A stretch of 64,000 nucleotides of DNA, taken from assembly GCF_027460065.1 (NCBI RefSeq), contig NZ_JAPYZZ010000001.1, positions 888,501 through 952,500 on the forward strand. The letters are read 5' to 3'. The position numbers were made by a program, and so were the translations under genes. Position 1 is the first letter of the stretch, and the number at the start of each line of letters is the position of its first letter. The notes beneath the pieces were generated by a model that worked only from the letters and a program-made list of their open reading frames with translations, made no database searches and was not told the origin of the DNA. Below are positions 26,551 through 36,620 of this stretch, one piece after another. Source of the stretch: Martinezella rhizogenes (GTDB lineage: Bacteria; Pseudomonadota; Alphaproteobacteria; Rhizobiales; Rhizobiaceae).

Positions 26551-28122
26551 TCACTTCTTCTTCGGAAAACCGGGAAGCCCCGGCATGCCGCCGAGACCCG
26601 GAAGCTTTGCGCCGCCAAGACCTGGCAATCCACCCGGCAGACCGCCAAGACCGGGCATTGCCCCCGGCTTGCCGAGACCGGCCGCTTCAGCCTGTTTCTG
26701 AAGCGCTTCAAGCTGCTTCGGATCGATGTTCGACAGATCAGGCATGCCGCCGCCCATCATGCCACCGAGGCCCATCTTGCCGGCAATGCCGCCCATCATC
26801 TGTTTCATGATGCCGCCTTTGCCCTTGCCGCCCATGGCCTTCATCATGTCGGCCATGCCGCGATGCATCTTCAGGAGCTTGTTGATTTCGGCGGCATCCG
26901 TGCCGGAACCGGCGGCGATGCGCTTCTTGCGGCTGTGTTTCAGAATGTCCGGATTGGCGCGCTCGGCCTTGGTCATGGACGAGATGATAGCGATCTGGCG
27001 GTCGAACATCTTGTCGTTCATACCGGCTGACGCCATCTTGTCCTTCATGCCGGCCATGCCGGGCATCAGCCCCATGATACCGCCCATGCCGCCCATCTTC
27101 TTCATCTGACCAAGCTGGTCGGCCAGATCGTTGAGGTCGAACTTGCCCTTGGCCATCTTCTCGGCCATGGAGCGGGCTTTTTCCGCATCGATGTTTTCGG
27201 CGGCCTTTTCGACCAGCGAGACGATGTCGCCCATGCCGAGAATACGGTCGGCGATACGGCGTGGATGGAACTCGTCGAGTTCGTTCATGCGCTCGCCGAT
27301 ACCGATCAGCTTGATCGGCTTGCCGGTGACGGCGCGCATGGAGAGGGCCGCACCACCGCGCCCGTCGCCGTCCATACGGGTAAGCACGAGACCGGTGATG
27401 CCGACACGCTCATCGAAATTGCGTGCCAGATTGACGGCGTCCTGACCGGTCAGCGAATCCGCGACCAGCAGGATTTCATGCGGGTTGGACTTCTTCTTGA
27501 TGTCGGCCATTTCCAGCATCAAGGGTTCGTCGATGTGCGTGCGGCCGGCGGTATCGAGAATGACGACGTCGTGGCCGCCGAGCTTGGCAGCCTGTACGGC
27601 ACGCGCGGCGATATCGGTCGGCGACTGGCCGGCGATGACCGGCAGCGTATCGACGCCGGTCTGGACGCCAAGCTGGCGCAGCTGTTCCTGTGCGGCCGGA
27701 CGACGCGTGTCGAGAGATGCCATCAGCACCTTCTTCTTGTCGCGGTCGGTCAGGCGCTTGGCGATTTTGCCGGTCGTGGTGGTTTTACCCGAGCCCTGCA
27801 GACCCACCATCATGATGACGACGGGGGCGGCCGCGTGCAGGTCGATCGAGACGCCTTCGGTGCCGAGCATTTCGACAAGCTCGTCATGCACGATCTTGAC
27901 GACCATCTGGCCGGGCTTGATGGATTTCAGAACGGCTGCGCCGACAGCCTTTTCACGCACCTTGTCGGTGAAGGAACGCACCACTTCCAGCGCCACGTCC
28001 GCTTCCAGAAGCGCACGGCGAACCTCGCGCAGGGCGGCGGCAACATCGGCTTCCGTCAGCGCGCCACGGCCGGTCAGTCCATTCAGAATGGAACCAAGGC
28101 GGTCCTGGAGGTTTTCAAACAT
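26551..28122 (-). CDS. ffh: Signal recognition particle protein (Ffh)
   Basis: Ffh binds 4.5S RNA and the signal sequences of membrane proteins and delivers ribosomes to FtsY, which is encoded 4 kb away. The 523-residue protein has the N domain (MFENLQDRLGSILNGL), the G domain with GLQGSGKTTTTGKIA and LDTAGRTHIDEPLM, and a methionine- and glycine-rich M domain with many GM pairs. The C-terminal tail (about 480-523) is a run of PGLGG-type repeats longer than in E. coli. The ATG at 28122 follows GAAGGAAG; the frame stays open upstream to 28371 but without coding character. Confidence 0.97.
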   Translation of the reverse strand: MFENLQDRLGSILNGLTGRGALTEADVAAALREVRRALLEADVALEVVRSFTDKVREKAVGAAVLKSIKPGQMVVKIVHDELVEMLGTEGVSIDLHAAAPVVIMMVGLQGSGKTTTTGKIAKRLTDRDKKKVLMASLDTRRPAAQEQLRQLGVQTGVDTLPVIAGQSPTDIAARAVQAAKLGGHDVVILDTAGRTHIDEPLMLEMADIKKKSNPHEILLVADSLTGQDAVNLARNFDERVGITGLVLTRMDGDGRGGAALSMRAVTGKPIKLIGIGERMNELDEFHPRRIADRILGMGDIVSLVEKAAENIDAEKARSMAEKMAKGKFDLNDLADQLGQMKKMGGMGGIMGLMPGMAGMKDKMASAGMNDKMFDRQIAIISSMTKAERANPDILKHSRKKRIAAGSGTDAAEINKLLKMHRGMADMMKAMGGKGKGGIMKQMMGGIAGKMGLGGMMGGGMPDLSNIDPKQLEALQKQAEAAGLGKPGAMPGLGGLPGGLPGLGGAKLPGLGGMPGLPGFPKKK

Positions 28123-28448
28123 CGTTTCTTCCTTCTTCGTTCCGGGGTTTCCGAAACGTCGGTGCTTTCGCTGGCAAAAACAAGACGCAAAGCCAAAAAG
28201 CACCCGAGGGCGCGTCGCGCTGTCGGGTGTTGACCTCCGGGATCTCTTTATACCTTTTCGGGTCCCGGTCGGCGGCTTGGAGTCGTGAAACTGCCAGCTG
28301 ATGGGCGGGATAAACAGGAAAGTGCGGGAAAAGTCAAGGCGGCGCCGGTTTCTGGCCGACAAAGCCCGCAAGTCATCTTTGCGTGATCGGCTGCAAGCCG
28401 CTATTGGCAGCGCTTGAACGGCGCCATTGCGCTTCCTATACCTTTGTC

Positions 28449-29519
28449 ATGAAACGTCGAAACTTTTTTCGTTTTTCCGCACTTGGCCTGCTCGCTCTGG
28501 CGGGCGGCGGCCTTTATGCACGCCGTTCGAGCGCCAGCGCCTATTACAGCGGCCCGATCTCCGATCACTTCGACGGAGTGCGCTTTTTCAATCCCGGCGG
28601 GACACCGCCCGGCAATTTCATGGGCCTTTTGAAATGGCGCTTTAATGGCGAGCGCGCCACATGGCCGGAAAGCTATCCGAGCCCTTTTCCCTTCGCGAAA
28701 CCGGAGACCCGGATCGAAGGCAGGGATATGCGTGTCACCTTCGTCGGCCATGCCTCCTTTCTCATACAGACGGCGGGGCTGAATATTCTCGTTGATCCGG
28801 TGTGGTCGCAGCGCACCAGCCCGTTCAGCTTTGCCGGCCCCAAGCGGGTTAATCCGCCCGGCATCCGTTTCGAAGACCTGCCGCCCATCGATCTGGTGCT
28901 GGTGACGCATAATCACTACGACCATCTGGATATGGAAACGCTGAAGCGCCTGCATGTGGCGCACAAGCCGCTTTTCATCACTCCGCTTGGCAATGACGCC
29001 GTCATCCGTACGGGCGTCGAGGCGGCGCGCATCAAGGTGGGGGACTGGGGCGATGTGGTGGAGACGGGTTCGGTGAAAATTCACTTCGAGCCCTGCCATC
29101 ACTGGTCGGCGCGCGGTTTGAACGATCGGCGCATGGCTCTCTGGGCTGCCTTCGTCATCGAAACGCCCGGCGGCAAAATCTACCATATTGGCGATACCGG
29201 CTTCCACGAGGGTCTCAATTACGCTGCTGCTCGCAAGAAGCATGGTGAGTTCCGCCTCGCCAACCTGCCTTTCGGCGCCTACGAACCGCGCTGGTTCATG
29301 AAGGGCCAGCACCAGAACCCGGCAGAAGCCGTGGAGGGTATGAAGCTTTGTGGTGCGGCGCATGTCTGCGGCCACCATTGGGGTACGGTGCAGCTTACCG
29401 ATGAGGCGGTGGATGCGCCGCTTGCGGCCCTCAAGGCAGCACTGACGGAGCAGGGGGTGGAGGAGAGCCGTTTTCGGCCGATGCGCCCGGGTGAGGTTTT
29501 CGACGTGCCTTCCGCCTGA
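28449..29519 (+). CDS. MBL-fold metallohydrolase, NAPE-PLD/UlaG-like, exported
   Basis: A 356-residue protein with a twin-Arg-like N-terminus (MKRRNFFRFSALGLLALAGG) that predicts export or a membrane anchor. The metallo-beta-lactamase fold begins at about 95 (VTFVGHASFLIQTAGLNILVDPVW). The metal motif is VTHNHYDHLD, followed by HIGDTGFHEG and, near the C-terminus, GHHWGTVQLTDEA. This is the COG2220 group, related to N-acyl-phosphatidylethanolamine phospholipase D. The lipid or lactone substrate is unknown. The ATG at 28449 was preferred over upstream starts because it begins the signal. Confidence 0.87.
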   Translation: MKRRNFFRFSALGLLALAGGGLYARRSSASAYYSGPISDHFDGVRFFNPGGTPPGNFMGLLKWRFNGERATWPESYPSPFPFAKPETRIEGRDMRVTFVGHASFLIQTAGLNILVDPVWSQRTSPFSFAGPKRVNPPGIRFEDLPPIDLVLVTHNHYDHLDMETLKRLHVAHKPLFITPLGNDAVIRTGVEAARIKVGDWGDVVETGSVKIHFEPCHHWSARGLNDRRMALWAAFVIETPGGKIYHIGDTGFHEGLNYAAARKKHGEFRLANLPFGAYEPRWFMKGQHQNPAEAVEGMKLCGAAHVCGHHWGTVQLTDEAVDAPLAALKAALTEQGVEESRFRPMRPGEVFDVPSA

Positions 29520-29640
29520 CGGCCGCCCCGTTTGCGCTGCAACAGTCTGGTAATTTGTCGACCTTTCCGCCATATAGGGCGAAAGCGCGGGAAAATCCCG
29601 CATGCAAACCGGTTTCAGGCAGTTTTTTAGGTTTAAGGCG

Positions 29641-30540
29641 ATGGCGGACACGGTCGAATTTGCGAAGATGAACGGGCTTGGCAACAAGATCCTCGTTGTC
29701 GATATGCGCGGCCGCAAAGATATGGTCACGCCTGATGCCGCGATTGCCCTTAATACCGATCCTGCTACCCAGTTCGACCAGATCATGGCGATCCACGATC
29801 CGCGTGTCAGCGGCACGGATGCCTTCATCGATATCCTCAATTGCGATGGCACCAAGGCGCAGGCTTGCGGCAACGGTACGCGCTGCGTGGTGCAGGCGCT
29901 GTCTTCCGAAACCGGCAAGACCAGCTTCACCTTCCAGACGGTCGCTGGCATTCTGAACGCCGTCGAGCATGAAGACGGCATGATATCGGTTGATATGGGC
30001 CTGCCGCGTTTCCGCTGGAGCGACATTCCGCTGTCTGAAGAATTCCACGATACGAGCCGCATCGAATTGCAGATCGGGCCGATCGATGCGCCAATCCTGC
30101 ATTCGCCTGCGGTCATGTCCATGGGCAACCCGCATGCGATTTTCTGGGTTGATCGCGATCCGATGACGTTTGATCTCGAACGTTTCGGGCCGCTTCTCGA
30201 AAATCATCCGATGTTTCCGGAAAAGGCCAATATCACGCTGGCGCAGGTGATTTCCGACAGCGCGCTTCGCACCCGCACCTGGGAGCGCGGCGCGGGGTTG
30301 ACGCTTGCCTGCGGTTCCGCCGCCTGTTCGGCGGCCGTTTCCGCAGCTCGCACCGGCCGCACCGGCCGAAAGGTCACCATCGATGTTGCCTCCAGCCCCA
30401 TCCGCGTGCCGCTGACGATTGACTGGCGTGAGGATAATCACGTCATCATGACCGGCCCGGCCGAATGGGAATGGTCGGGTTCCGTCGATCCCGTCACGGG
30501 CGTCTGGGCGCGGGATGCGGTCGAGCGGGGGGCTGTATGA
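29641..30540 (+). CDS. dapF: Diaminopimelate epimerase
   Basis: Converts LL- to meso-diaminopimelate for lysine and peptidoglycan. The 299-residue protein has the two active-site cysteines in [12 protein letters not shown] and [10 protein letters not shown] and the N-terminal [15 protein letters not shown]. The ATG at 29641 begins the conserved region (an ATG at 29602 is less likely). Its stop overlaps the mtaB start by four bases (ATGA at 30537-30540), a translational coupling often seen in rhizobia. Confidence 0.96.
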   Translation: MADTVEFAKMNGLGNKILVVDMRGRKDMVTPDAAIALNTDPATQFDQIMAIHDPRVSGTDAFIDILNCDGTKAQACGNGTRCVVQALSSETGKTSFTFQTVAGILNAVEHEDGMISVDMGLPRFRWSDIPLSEEFHDTSRIELQIGPIDAPILHSPAVMSMGNPHAIFWVDRDPMTFDLERFGPLLENHPMFPEKANITLAQVISDSALRTRTWERGAGLTLACGSAACSAAVSAARTGRTGRKVTIDVASSPIRVPLTIDWREDNHVIMTGPAEWEWSGSVDPVTGVWARDAVERGAV

Positions 30541-31811
30541 GTGGCGTCGAGGTCATAACCTTCGGCTGCCGTCTCAACACCTATGAATCGGAAGTGATGC
30601 GGGCGGAGGCCGAAAAGGCGGGGCTCAACAATGCCGTGCTGGTCAATACCTGCGCCGTGACGGGCGAAGCTGTGCGGCAGGCGCGCCAGGCCATACGCCG
30701 CGCACGACGGGACAATCCGCATGCGCGTATCATCGTCACCGGCTGCGCCGCCCAGACCGAAAAGCAGACCTTTGCCGAAATGCCCGAGGTGGATGCGGTG
30801 CTGGGCAATGAGGAAAAGCTGAAAAGCGCTTCCTATCGTGCGCTGCCGGATTTTGGCGTCTCGGCGGAAGAAAAGCTGCGCGTCAACGATATCATGAGCA
30901 TCAAGGCGACCGCGCCGCAAATGGTCAAGCACATAGACGGGCATGTGCGCGCCTTCATTCAGGTGCAGAACGGCTGCGATCATCGTTGTACCTTCTGCAT
31001 CATTCCCTATGGGCGCGGCAATTCCCGCTCCGTGCCGATGGGTGCGGTGGTGGATCAGGCGCGCAGGCTGACGGAAAGCGGCTATTGCGAAATCGTGCTG
31101 ACCGGGGTGGATGCCACGAGTTATGGTGCCGACCTGCCCGGCGAGCCGTCGCTCGGTTACCTTGCCAAGGCATTGCTGAAGCAGGTTCCTGACATCCTGC
31201 GCCTGCGGCTTTCTTCCATCGACAGTATCGAGGCCGACCATCATCTGATGGATCTGATTGCCGATGAGCCGCGTTTCATGCCGCATCTGCACCTGTCCCT
31301 TCAGCATGGCGACGACATGATCCTGAAACGCATGAAACGTCGTCATTTGCGGGCTGATGCCATTCGCTTCTGTCACGAGGTGCGATCGCTGAGGCCCGAT
31401 ATCGCCTTTGGTGCGGATATGATTGCCGGTTTCCCGACCGAGACGGAAGAGATGCTGGAAAACGCCGCGACGCTGGCGGAAGAATGCGGTATTTCCAGCC
31501 TGCATGTCTTCCCTTACAGCCCGCGTGCGGGCACGCCGGCGGCGCGCATGCCGCAGCTGGATCGGGCGCTGGTGAAGGAGCGGGCGGGACGGCTTCGGGC
31601 GCGCGGCGAGGCGCTGAGACAGGCGCATTTGCAAAACATGGTCGGTTCAGTGCAGACGATCCTCGTCGAAAACAACGGTTTTGCCCATACCGACAATTTC
31701 ACGCTGGTGGCAGCGCCTGATCTTGCCCCGCGCACTCTTGCGCAGGTTGCGATTACCGGCCACAACGGCAAACATCTGAACATGAAGCTTCTGGCGGCGG
31801 ATGCGGCCTGA
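30537..31811 (+). CDS. mtaB: tRNA t6A37 methylthiotransferase MtaB
   Basis: A radical-SAM enzyme that adds a methylthio group to t6A37 in ANN-decoding tRNAs. The 424-residue protein has the UPF0004 N-terminal domain with its three cysteines (TFGCRLN, NTCAVT, TGCAAQ), the radical-SAM CxxxCxxC in [18 protein letters not shown], and a C-terminal TRAM-like region. It is coupled to dapF and precedes ftsY by 32 bases. Confidence 0.93.
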   Translation: MSGVEVITFGCRLNTYESEVMRAEAEKAGLNNAVLVNTCAVTGEAVRQARQAIRRARRDNPHARIIVTGCAAQTEKQTFAEMPEVDAVLGNEEKLKSASYRALPDFGVSAEEKLRVNDIMSIKATAPQMVKHIDGHVRAFIQVQNGCDHRCTFCIIPYGRGNSRSVPMGAVVDQARRLTESGYCEIVLTGVDATSYGADLPGEPSLGYLAKALLKQVPDILRLRLSSIDSIEADHHLMDLIADEPRFMPHLHLSLQHGDDMILKRMKRRHLRADAIRFCHEVRSLRPDIAFGADMIAGFPTETEEMLENAATLAEECGISSLHVFPYSPRAGTPAARMPQLDRALVKERAGRLRARGEALRQAHLQNMVGSVQTILVENNGFAHTDNFTLVAAPDLAPRTLAQVAITGHNGKHLNMKLLAADAA

Positions 31812-31843
31812 GGCGACCAAAGAGAAAAGACACGGGAACAACC

Positions 31844-33280
31844 ATGGCCCTCGGCTTCATCAAAAAAGTCTTTTCGTTCGGCAAGGACAAGGCCGAAACG
31901 GAAGAGCGGCCGCAAGACGAGGCTGCGCTTGGGCGCGGCAATGAAAATGCCTCCTTCGAAGCCGCGCTGAGCGACGCTGAAGCGCATGACCCTGTCGACA
32001 AGGACCCGGTTTCCGAATTGGAAATGGAGACGGCCGGGGGGCCGGTTGCCGACGAGGCCGTCGATGTTGCCCCGGCTGAAGACGATGAGGAAGAGGACGC
32101 GCCACTTCTGCCAGGCGCCGAGCTTTCCGGCGATATGGGTTTGGTGCCCTTATCCCTGCTGCAGGCGGAAGCCGCTGCCGAAGAGCAGCGGGAACCTGTG
32201 TCGAAACCCCTGGATGCCGGGCTCGATGCGGATGCTATGGATGCATTGCTCGATGAGGCGGAAGCCGCGAGTGCGGTCGAATCGTCTGCCATTCCTCCGG
32301 TCTTGCCCAAGGGCTTTTCATCGGCAAGCGAACGGCAGGAACCTGTTCCTGCCGCACCCCAGGTAAAATTGACCTGGTTTCAGCGCCTGCGGGCCGGTCT
32401 TGCCCGCACCTCGTCGCAGCTGACCATGCAGATTTCTGCACTCTTCACCAGACGCAAGCTGGATGAGGATACGCTCGACGAGCTGGAAGATCTTCTCATC
32501 CAGTCGGACCTCGGCGTCGAGACCGCCATGCGCATCACCGGCGCCCTGTCTTCGGAACGCTACGGCAAGGATGTCAGCGGCGAGGATGTGGCGCGCATCA
32601 TGGCGGGCGAGATTACCAAGGTCCTGAAGCCTGTGGCCAAGCCGCTGGAACTCGATCTTTCGCACAAGCCGCATGTCATTCTCGTTGTCGGTGTGAATGG
32701 CACCGGCAAGACGACGACCATCGGCAAGCTTGCCGCCAAGCTTTCCGGCTCGGGCTTGAAGGTTATGCTTGCGGCTGGCGACACGTTTCGTGCGGCGGCA
32801 ATCGAGCAGCTGAAAATCTGGGCGGACCGCACCGGCTCGGAATTCATCGGCACCAAGCTCGGTGCCGATGCCGCCGGTCTTGCTTATGACGCCTATGAAC
32901 AGGCGCGGGCGCAGAAAAGCGATGTGCTCATCATCGATACAGCCGGCCGTCTGCAGAACAAGACGGAATTGATGGCGGAGCTGGAAAAGATCGTGCGCGT
33001 GCTCGGCAAGCTCGATCCGGATGCGCCGCATACCGTGCTCCAGACGCTGGATGCGACGACGGGGCAGAACGCCATGAACCAGGTGGAGATATTCCGCAAT
33101 GTTGCGGGTGTTTCGGGCCTGATTATGACAAAATTGGATGGCACGGCGCGGGGCGGGATCCTCGTCGCCATTGCTGCCAAACATAAGCTGCCGGTCTATT
33201 TCATCGGTGTGGGTGAAGGTGTTGATGATCTGGAGCCCTTCGAGGCGGAAGATTTCGCCAAGGCCATTGCGGGAGTTTGA
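31844..33280 (+). CDS. ftsY: Signal recognition particle receptor FtsY
   Basis: The SRP docking GTPase at the inner membrane. The 478-residue protein has an acidic, low-complexity A domain (about 10-170), rich in Glu, Asp and Ala. The N domain follows, then the G domain with [44 protein letters not shown] and [10 protein letters not shown]. The start codon at 31844 is an ATG after an ACACGGGAAC stretch. It is in one run with dapF, mtaB and yciB; its partner Ffh is on the other strand nearby. Confidence 0.96.
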   Translation: MALGFIKKVFSFGKDKAETEERPQDEAALGRGNENASFEAALSDAEAHDPVDKDPVSELEMETAGGPVADEAVDVAPAEDDEEEDAPLLPGAELSGDMGLVPLSLLQAEAAAEEQREPVSKPLDAGLDADAMDALLDEAEAASAVESSAIPPVLPKGFSSASERQEPVPAAPQVKLTWFQRLRAGLARTSSQLTMQISALFTRRKLDEDTLDELEDLLIQSDLGVETAMRITGALSSERYGKDVSGEDVARIMAGEITKVLKPVAKPLELDLSHKPHVILVVGVNGTGKTTTIGKLAAKLSGSGLKVMLAAGDTFRAAAIEQLKIWADRTGSEFIGTKLGADAAGLAYDAYEQARAQKSDVLIIDTAGRLQNKTELMAELEKIVRVLGKLDPDAPHTVLQTLDATTGQNAMNQVEIFRNVAGVSGLIMTKLDGTARGGILVAIAAKHKLPVYFIGVGEGVDDLEPFEAEDFAKAIAGV

Positions 33281-33282
33281 GT

Positions 33283-33933
33283 ATGGATATTGAAAGCAAT
33301 TCCAAGGAAAGCGAAAAGATGGTGGCGGAAATCAGCCCGCTCTTGAAGTTCGTGCTCGAGCTTGGTCCGCTCATGGTATTCTTTTTCGCCAATTCTCGCG
33401 GCGAATGGCTCGCTTCCACCTTTCCGGTGCTGACGGAATTCGGCGGTCCGATCTTCATCGCCACCGGCCTTTTCATGATTGCGACGGCCACCGCCTTGAC
33501 CGTGTCCTGGATTTTGACGCGGAAGCTGCCGATCATGCCGCTGATATCGGGCATCGTGGTGTTCGTATTCGGCGCACTGACGCTGTGGTTGCAGAACGAC
33601 ACCTTCATCAAGATGAAGCCGACCATCGTCAATACGCTGTTCGGTGTCATTCTGCTGGGCGGCCTGTTCTTCGGCCAGTCGCTGCTGGGTTACGTTTTCA
33701 ATTCGGCCTTCAGGTTGACGGATGAGGGCTGGCGCAAGCTGACGCTGCGCTGGGGCGTGTTTTTCCTGTTTCTCGCGGTGTTGAACGAGGTGGTGTGGCG
33801 CATGTTCACCACCGATACCTGGGTGGCCTTCAAGGTGTGGGGCACGATGCCGATCACCATCATTTTTACCATGGCGCAGATGCCGCTCGTCATGCGCCAT
33901 TCTGTCGAACCTCTCGGCAAGGACGAAAAATGA
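33283..33933 (+). CDS. yciB: Septation/intracellular septation protein A family (YciB/IspZ)
   Basis: An inner-membrane protein of about five or six helices (216 residues), important for division and envelope integrity in other bacteria. The family pattern [19 protein letters not shown] near the start and [24 protein letters not shown] near the middle are present. The ATG at 33283 comes two bases after the ftsY stop; a TTG at 33277 overlapping it is a weaker option. Its stop overlaps the start of the next gene by four bases. Confidence 0.92.
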   Translation: MDIESNSKESEKMVAEISPLLKFVLELGPLMVFFFANSRGEWLASTFPVLTEFGGPIFIATGLFMIATATALTVSWILTRKLPIMPLISGIVVFVFGALTLWLQNDTFIKMKPTIVNTLFGVILLGGLFFGQSLLGYVFNSAFRLTDEGWRKLTLRWGVFFLFLAVLNEVVWRMFTTDTWVAFKVWGTMPITIIFTMAQMPLVMRHSVEPLGKDEK

Positions 33934-34526
33934 CAATTGCGGAGATGTCGGCTTCCCGTTCGCGTTCGCTTAGATGGTTCGGCGTGGCCGCCGGGCTGCT
34001 TCTCCTCCAGATCGTCATTCTCTATGCCATGGGCCGTATTCCCATCTGCGAATGCGGTTATGTGAAGCTGTTCGAGCCCGGTGTGAACACGCCGGGCAAT
34101 TCCCAGCATCTTGCCGACTGGTATACGCCTTCGCATATCATTCACGGCTTCCTGTTCTACTGGTTCGCCTGGCTGCTGTTCCGCAACAAACCGCTTTCCT
34201 TGCGTCTTTCTTTCGCGGTTCTGATCGAGGCGGCGTGGGAGCTTCTCGAAAACTCGCCTATCATCATCGATCGTTATCGCACGGCGACCATGGCACTGGG
34301 GTACACCGGCGACAGCATCCTGAATTCGGCGATGGACACAGTTTTCATGGCGCTGGGTTTCCTCTTTGCCGCCCGCGTACCGGTATGGCTGACGGTCGTG
34401 ATCGCCATCTTCTTCGAAATCTTCACCGGCTGGCTTATCCGCGATAATCTGACGCTGAATGTGGTGATGCTGGTCTGGCCCGTCGAAGCGATCAAGGAAT
34501 GGCAGAACGCGCTCCCGCAAATGTGA
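33930..34526 (+). CDS. DUF2585 (UPF0314) membrane protein
   Basis: A 198-residue integral membrane protein with four or five helices and the conserved [12 protein letters not shown] and [16 protein letters not shown] segments of UPF0314, found mainly in Rhizobiales. Its function is not known. The start ATG overlaps the yciB stop (ATGA), which suggests translational coupling and a shared envelope role with the FtsY/YciB neighbours. The conserved histidine and cysteine residues in the first loop hint at a metal or haem site, but that is speculation. Confidence 0.85.
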   Translation: MTIAEMSASRSRSLRWFGVAAGLLLLQIVILYAMGRIPICECGYVKLFEPGVNTPGNSQHLADWYTPSHIIHGFLFYWFAWLLFRNKPLSLRLSFAVLIEAAWELLENSPIIIDRYRTATMALGYTGDSILNSAMDTVFMALGFLFAARVPVWLTVVIAIFFEIFTGWLIRDNLTLNVVMLVWPVEAIKEWQNALPQM

Positions 34527-34645
34527 ACGGGTTCGCCGAGATTTTGGCCGGAAAGGCCCAGAAACCACGCGTTATATGCAGGCTTTCTTAAGGGCATTAC
34601 GGTAACGTCAGGCTTCAAAGGCCCGTTTCTCCCTGGCAGATTCCG

Positions 34646-35827
34646 TTGCAAGATAATTTCGCCTATCTTCTCCCCTTCATCATGCTGACCTTCGGCGTGG
34701 TGTTCCTGTTCCTGCAGAGGATCGGCCACGCTTCGGCGCGCTATTGGGGCATCGGTTATCTCTCGGCGGCTCTTGGTTTTGCCACGCCTTTGGTGCTTGG
34801 CAGCCTGCCTTTCGAAGTCCAGGCGATCCTTTCGAACCTGCTGTTCTTCTCCGCCTTCTTCTTTTTTGGCCACGCGCTGCTCACCCATTTTGAGCGGCCG
34901 CTTTATACCAAGGCACGGCTGTCGATTGTGGCGGTGGCGATATTGCTGGTCGCCTTCCATGTTTTCGTCACGCCGGATCTGAAACGCGAACTCGTCATCG
35001 GCGATCTCGTCTGTGCCCTTTTGCTTACTATCCCGGTCTGGATCGTGCGGAAGCGGCCGGTGGCGCTTGCCGACAGGCTGATGGTGGGAATTGCCTGTCT
35101 TGTGGTGCTGGAAACGCTGGTGCGCATAGGCATGCTGCTGGTGATGACGCCGGGTGGCTCGATGATCGAGCTCAGCGAATTTTTCGAATCCGACTATGCC
35201 TTCTACATGCAGCTTGCCGCGAGCATCTTCGGCTTCCTGCTCGCCCTTTCCGTGCTGGCGAGCCAGATTTCCGTAACTGTCGACCGGCATCTGCATGCGG
35301 CGGAGCACGATCCACTGACGGATGTGCTGAACCGCCGTGGTTTCGACCGGCGCGTTCCCGATTTTCGCAACGATACGCCTGACGGTGCGATCATCGCCTG
35401 TGACATAGACCATTTCAAGCGCATCAACGACGTCTACGGTCATGCGGCCGGCGATATCGTGCTCATCGGCCTTTCCGATCTCCTCAGGCGAAACGCGCCC
35501 GAGGATGCGCTGGTGGCGCGTTTCGGTGGCGAGGAATTCGTGGTCTTCCTGCCCGGGCAGACGGCTGCTGCGGCCGGCCAGCTTGCCAATGGCTTGCGCA
35601 CGGGTCTTTCGTCTCTCGATTGGCGCAACCGCGGCGTTACCAGCCAGATCACCGCAAGTTTCGGTGTCTCGGCCGTCGCGAGGGGAGATCATTCCATCCA
35701 CGACGCTATCAAGCGGGCCGATGACAGCCTTTATGCCGCAAAGCGCGGTGGTCGCGATCAGGTCGTGCTGGAAGGCATACGTTTGCCTGCGGAAGGGCCT
35801 GCGCTCAGGGTCGTTACCAAGGCGTGA
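34646..35827 (+). CDS. Membrane diguanylate cyclase (GGDEF)
   Basis: Makes cyclic di-GMP from two GTP. The first 210 residues form about six or seven helices of an unassigned sensor. The GGDEF domain starts AAEHDPLTDVLNRRGFDRR and has the active-site FGGEEF with DIDHFKRINDVYGHAAGD before it. The RxxD inhibitory site, expected five residues before GGEEF, is absent (PEDA at that place), so product inhibition is probably lost. The start is a TTG at 34646; the next ATG, at 34682, would remove the beginning of the first helix. It is separate from the ftsY run (119-base gap) and converges on ccmG. Confidence 0.9.
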   Translation: MQDNFAYLLPFIMLTFGVVFLFLQRIGHASARYWGIGYLSAALGFATPLVLGSLPFEVQAILSNLLFFSAFFFFGHALLTHFERPLYTKARLSIVAVAILLVAFHVFVTPDLKRELVIGDLVCALLLTIPVWIVRKRPVALADRLMVGIACLVVLETLVRIGMLLVMTPGGSMIELSEFFESDYAFYMQLAASIFGFLLALSVLASQISVTVDRHLHAAEHDPLTDVLNRRGFDRRVPDFRNDTPDGAIIACDIDHFKRINDVYGHAAGDIVLIGLSDLLRRNAPEDALVARFGGEEFVVFLPGQTAAAAGQLANGLRTGLSSLDWRNRGVTSQITASFGVSAVARGDHSIHDAIKRADDSLYAAKRGGRDQVVLEGIRLPAEGPALRVVTKA

Positions 35828-35846
35828 CGCCCTTCTGGCGCGGCGG

Positions 35847-36446
35847 CTACTGTCCTGTCGCCGCCGCAATGGCTGGCAGCAGGTCTCGCTCTATGCTGCG
35901 GGCATCGAAGGGCCCGACCTTTTTATAAAGGATAGTGCCATCAGCACCGACGAGATAACTTTCGGGAATGCCATAAACGCCCCAGTCAATTGCTGCCTTG
36001 CCGTTCGGATCGATGCCTATCGCGGCAAATGGATTACCGAGTTCGCCGAGGAAGCGCAGCGCATTGTCCGATTTGTCCTTGTAATTGATGCCGACGACGG
36101 TGATGCGGCTGTCCTTTGACAATTCCTGAAGCAGCGGGTGCTCCTGCCGGCAGGGAATGCACCAGGAAGCGAAGACATTGATCAGCGTCAGCTTGCCCTT
36201 GATAGCGGCGTCGGTGAGCGCCGGCAGGTTGGAACCCTCCAGTGGCGGCAGCGACAAGGCGGGGGCCTTGGTACCGATGAGTGCTGAAGGGATAGCGCTG
36301 ATATCCAGCCCGTTCACGTCCTGATCGTAGAGCATTTTGCCGGCAATGAAGGCAAAACCGCCAAACAGCAGAAGCGGCAGCAGTGCCAGCGCATAACGGG
36401 CACGGCCTGTTGTTTTGGGCTTGGTGTCGTGGTCGGCCTGCGTCAT
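35847..36446 (-). CDS. ccmG: Cytochrome c maturation thioredoxin (CcmG/DsbE/CycY)
   Basis: A membrane-anchored periplasmic thioredoxin that reduces the apocytochrome CXXCH cysteines before haem attachment. The 199-residue protein has an N-terminal anchor (ALALLPLLLFGGFAFIAG) and the active site FASWCIPCRQEHP, then the cis-proline region YGIPESYLVG. Last gene of the ccm cluster, overlapping ccmD by four bases. Confidence 0.95.
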   Translation of the reverse strand: MTQADHDTKPKTTGRARYALALLPLLLFGGFAFIAGKMLYDQDVNGLDISAIPSALIGTKAPALSLPPLEGSNLPALTDAAIKGKLTLINVFASWCIPCRQEHPLLQELSKDSRITVVGINYKDKSDNALRFLGELGNPFAAIGIDPNGKAAIDWGVYGIPESYLVGADGTILYKKVGPFDARSIERDLLPAIAAATGQ

Positions 36447-36616
36447 TGCGCATCACCTGCGGAAGCGGCTCTCGCCCTGCGGCGAACGCCGGATGCTTCG
36501 AGTTCCTTCAGTTCCCGTTTACGTGCCTGACCGTCCATGACGACCCAGGCGATGAGACAGAGAACGACAAGGCCGGTCGCCGCGTAGGACATGCCGATAT
36601 AAAAAGCGTGTGTCAT
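36443..36616 (-). CDS. ccmD: Haem exporter protein CcmD
   Basis: A 57-residue single-helix membrane protein (MTHAFYIGMSYAATGLVV, then a basic tail) that stabilises CcmABC and releases holo-CcmE. The start at 36616 begins the recognisable CcmD; the frame is open further upstream inside ccmC. It starts five bases after the ccmC stop and overlaps ccmG by four bases. The small size and neighbourhood make the call secure even though CcmD sequences vary. Confidence 0.9.
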   Translation of the reverse strand: MTHAFYIGMSYAATGLVVLCLIAWVVMDGQARKRELKELEASGVRRRARAASAGDAQ

Positions 36617-36620
36617 CACC

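Noticed and set aside
25120-27030. A 636-codon open frame on the forward strand
   Set aside because: It runs antisense through rimM, rpsP, chorismate mutase and part of ffh, all firmly identified. No motif, no ribosome site.
28401-30128. A 575-codon open frame on the reverse strand
   Set aside because: It lies antisense to the MBL-fold and dapF genes, which have clear family motifs. It has no recognisable domain and its composition is that expected of an antisense shadow in GC-rich DNA.
34274-35869. A 531-codon open frame on the reverse strand
   Set aside because: Antisense to DUF2585 and the diguanylate cyclase; His/Arg/Gln-rich shadow composition.
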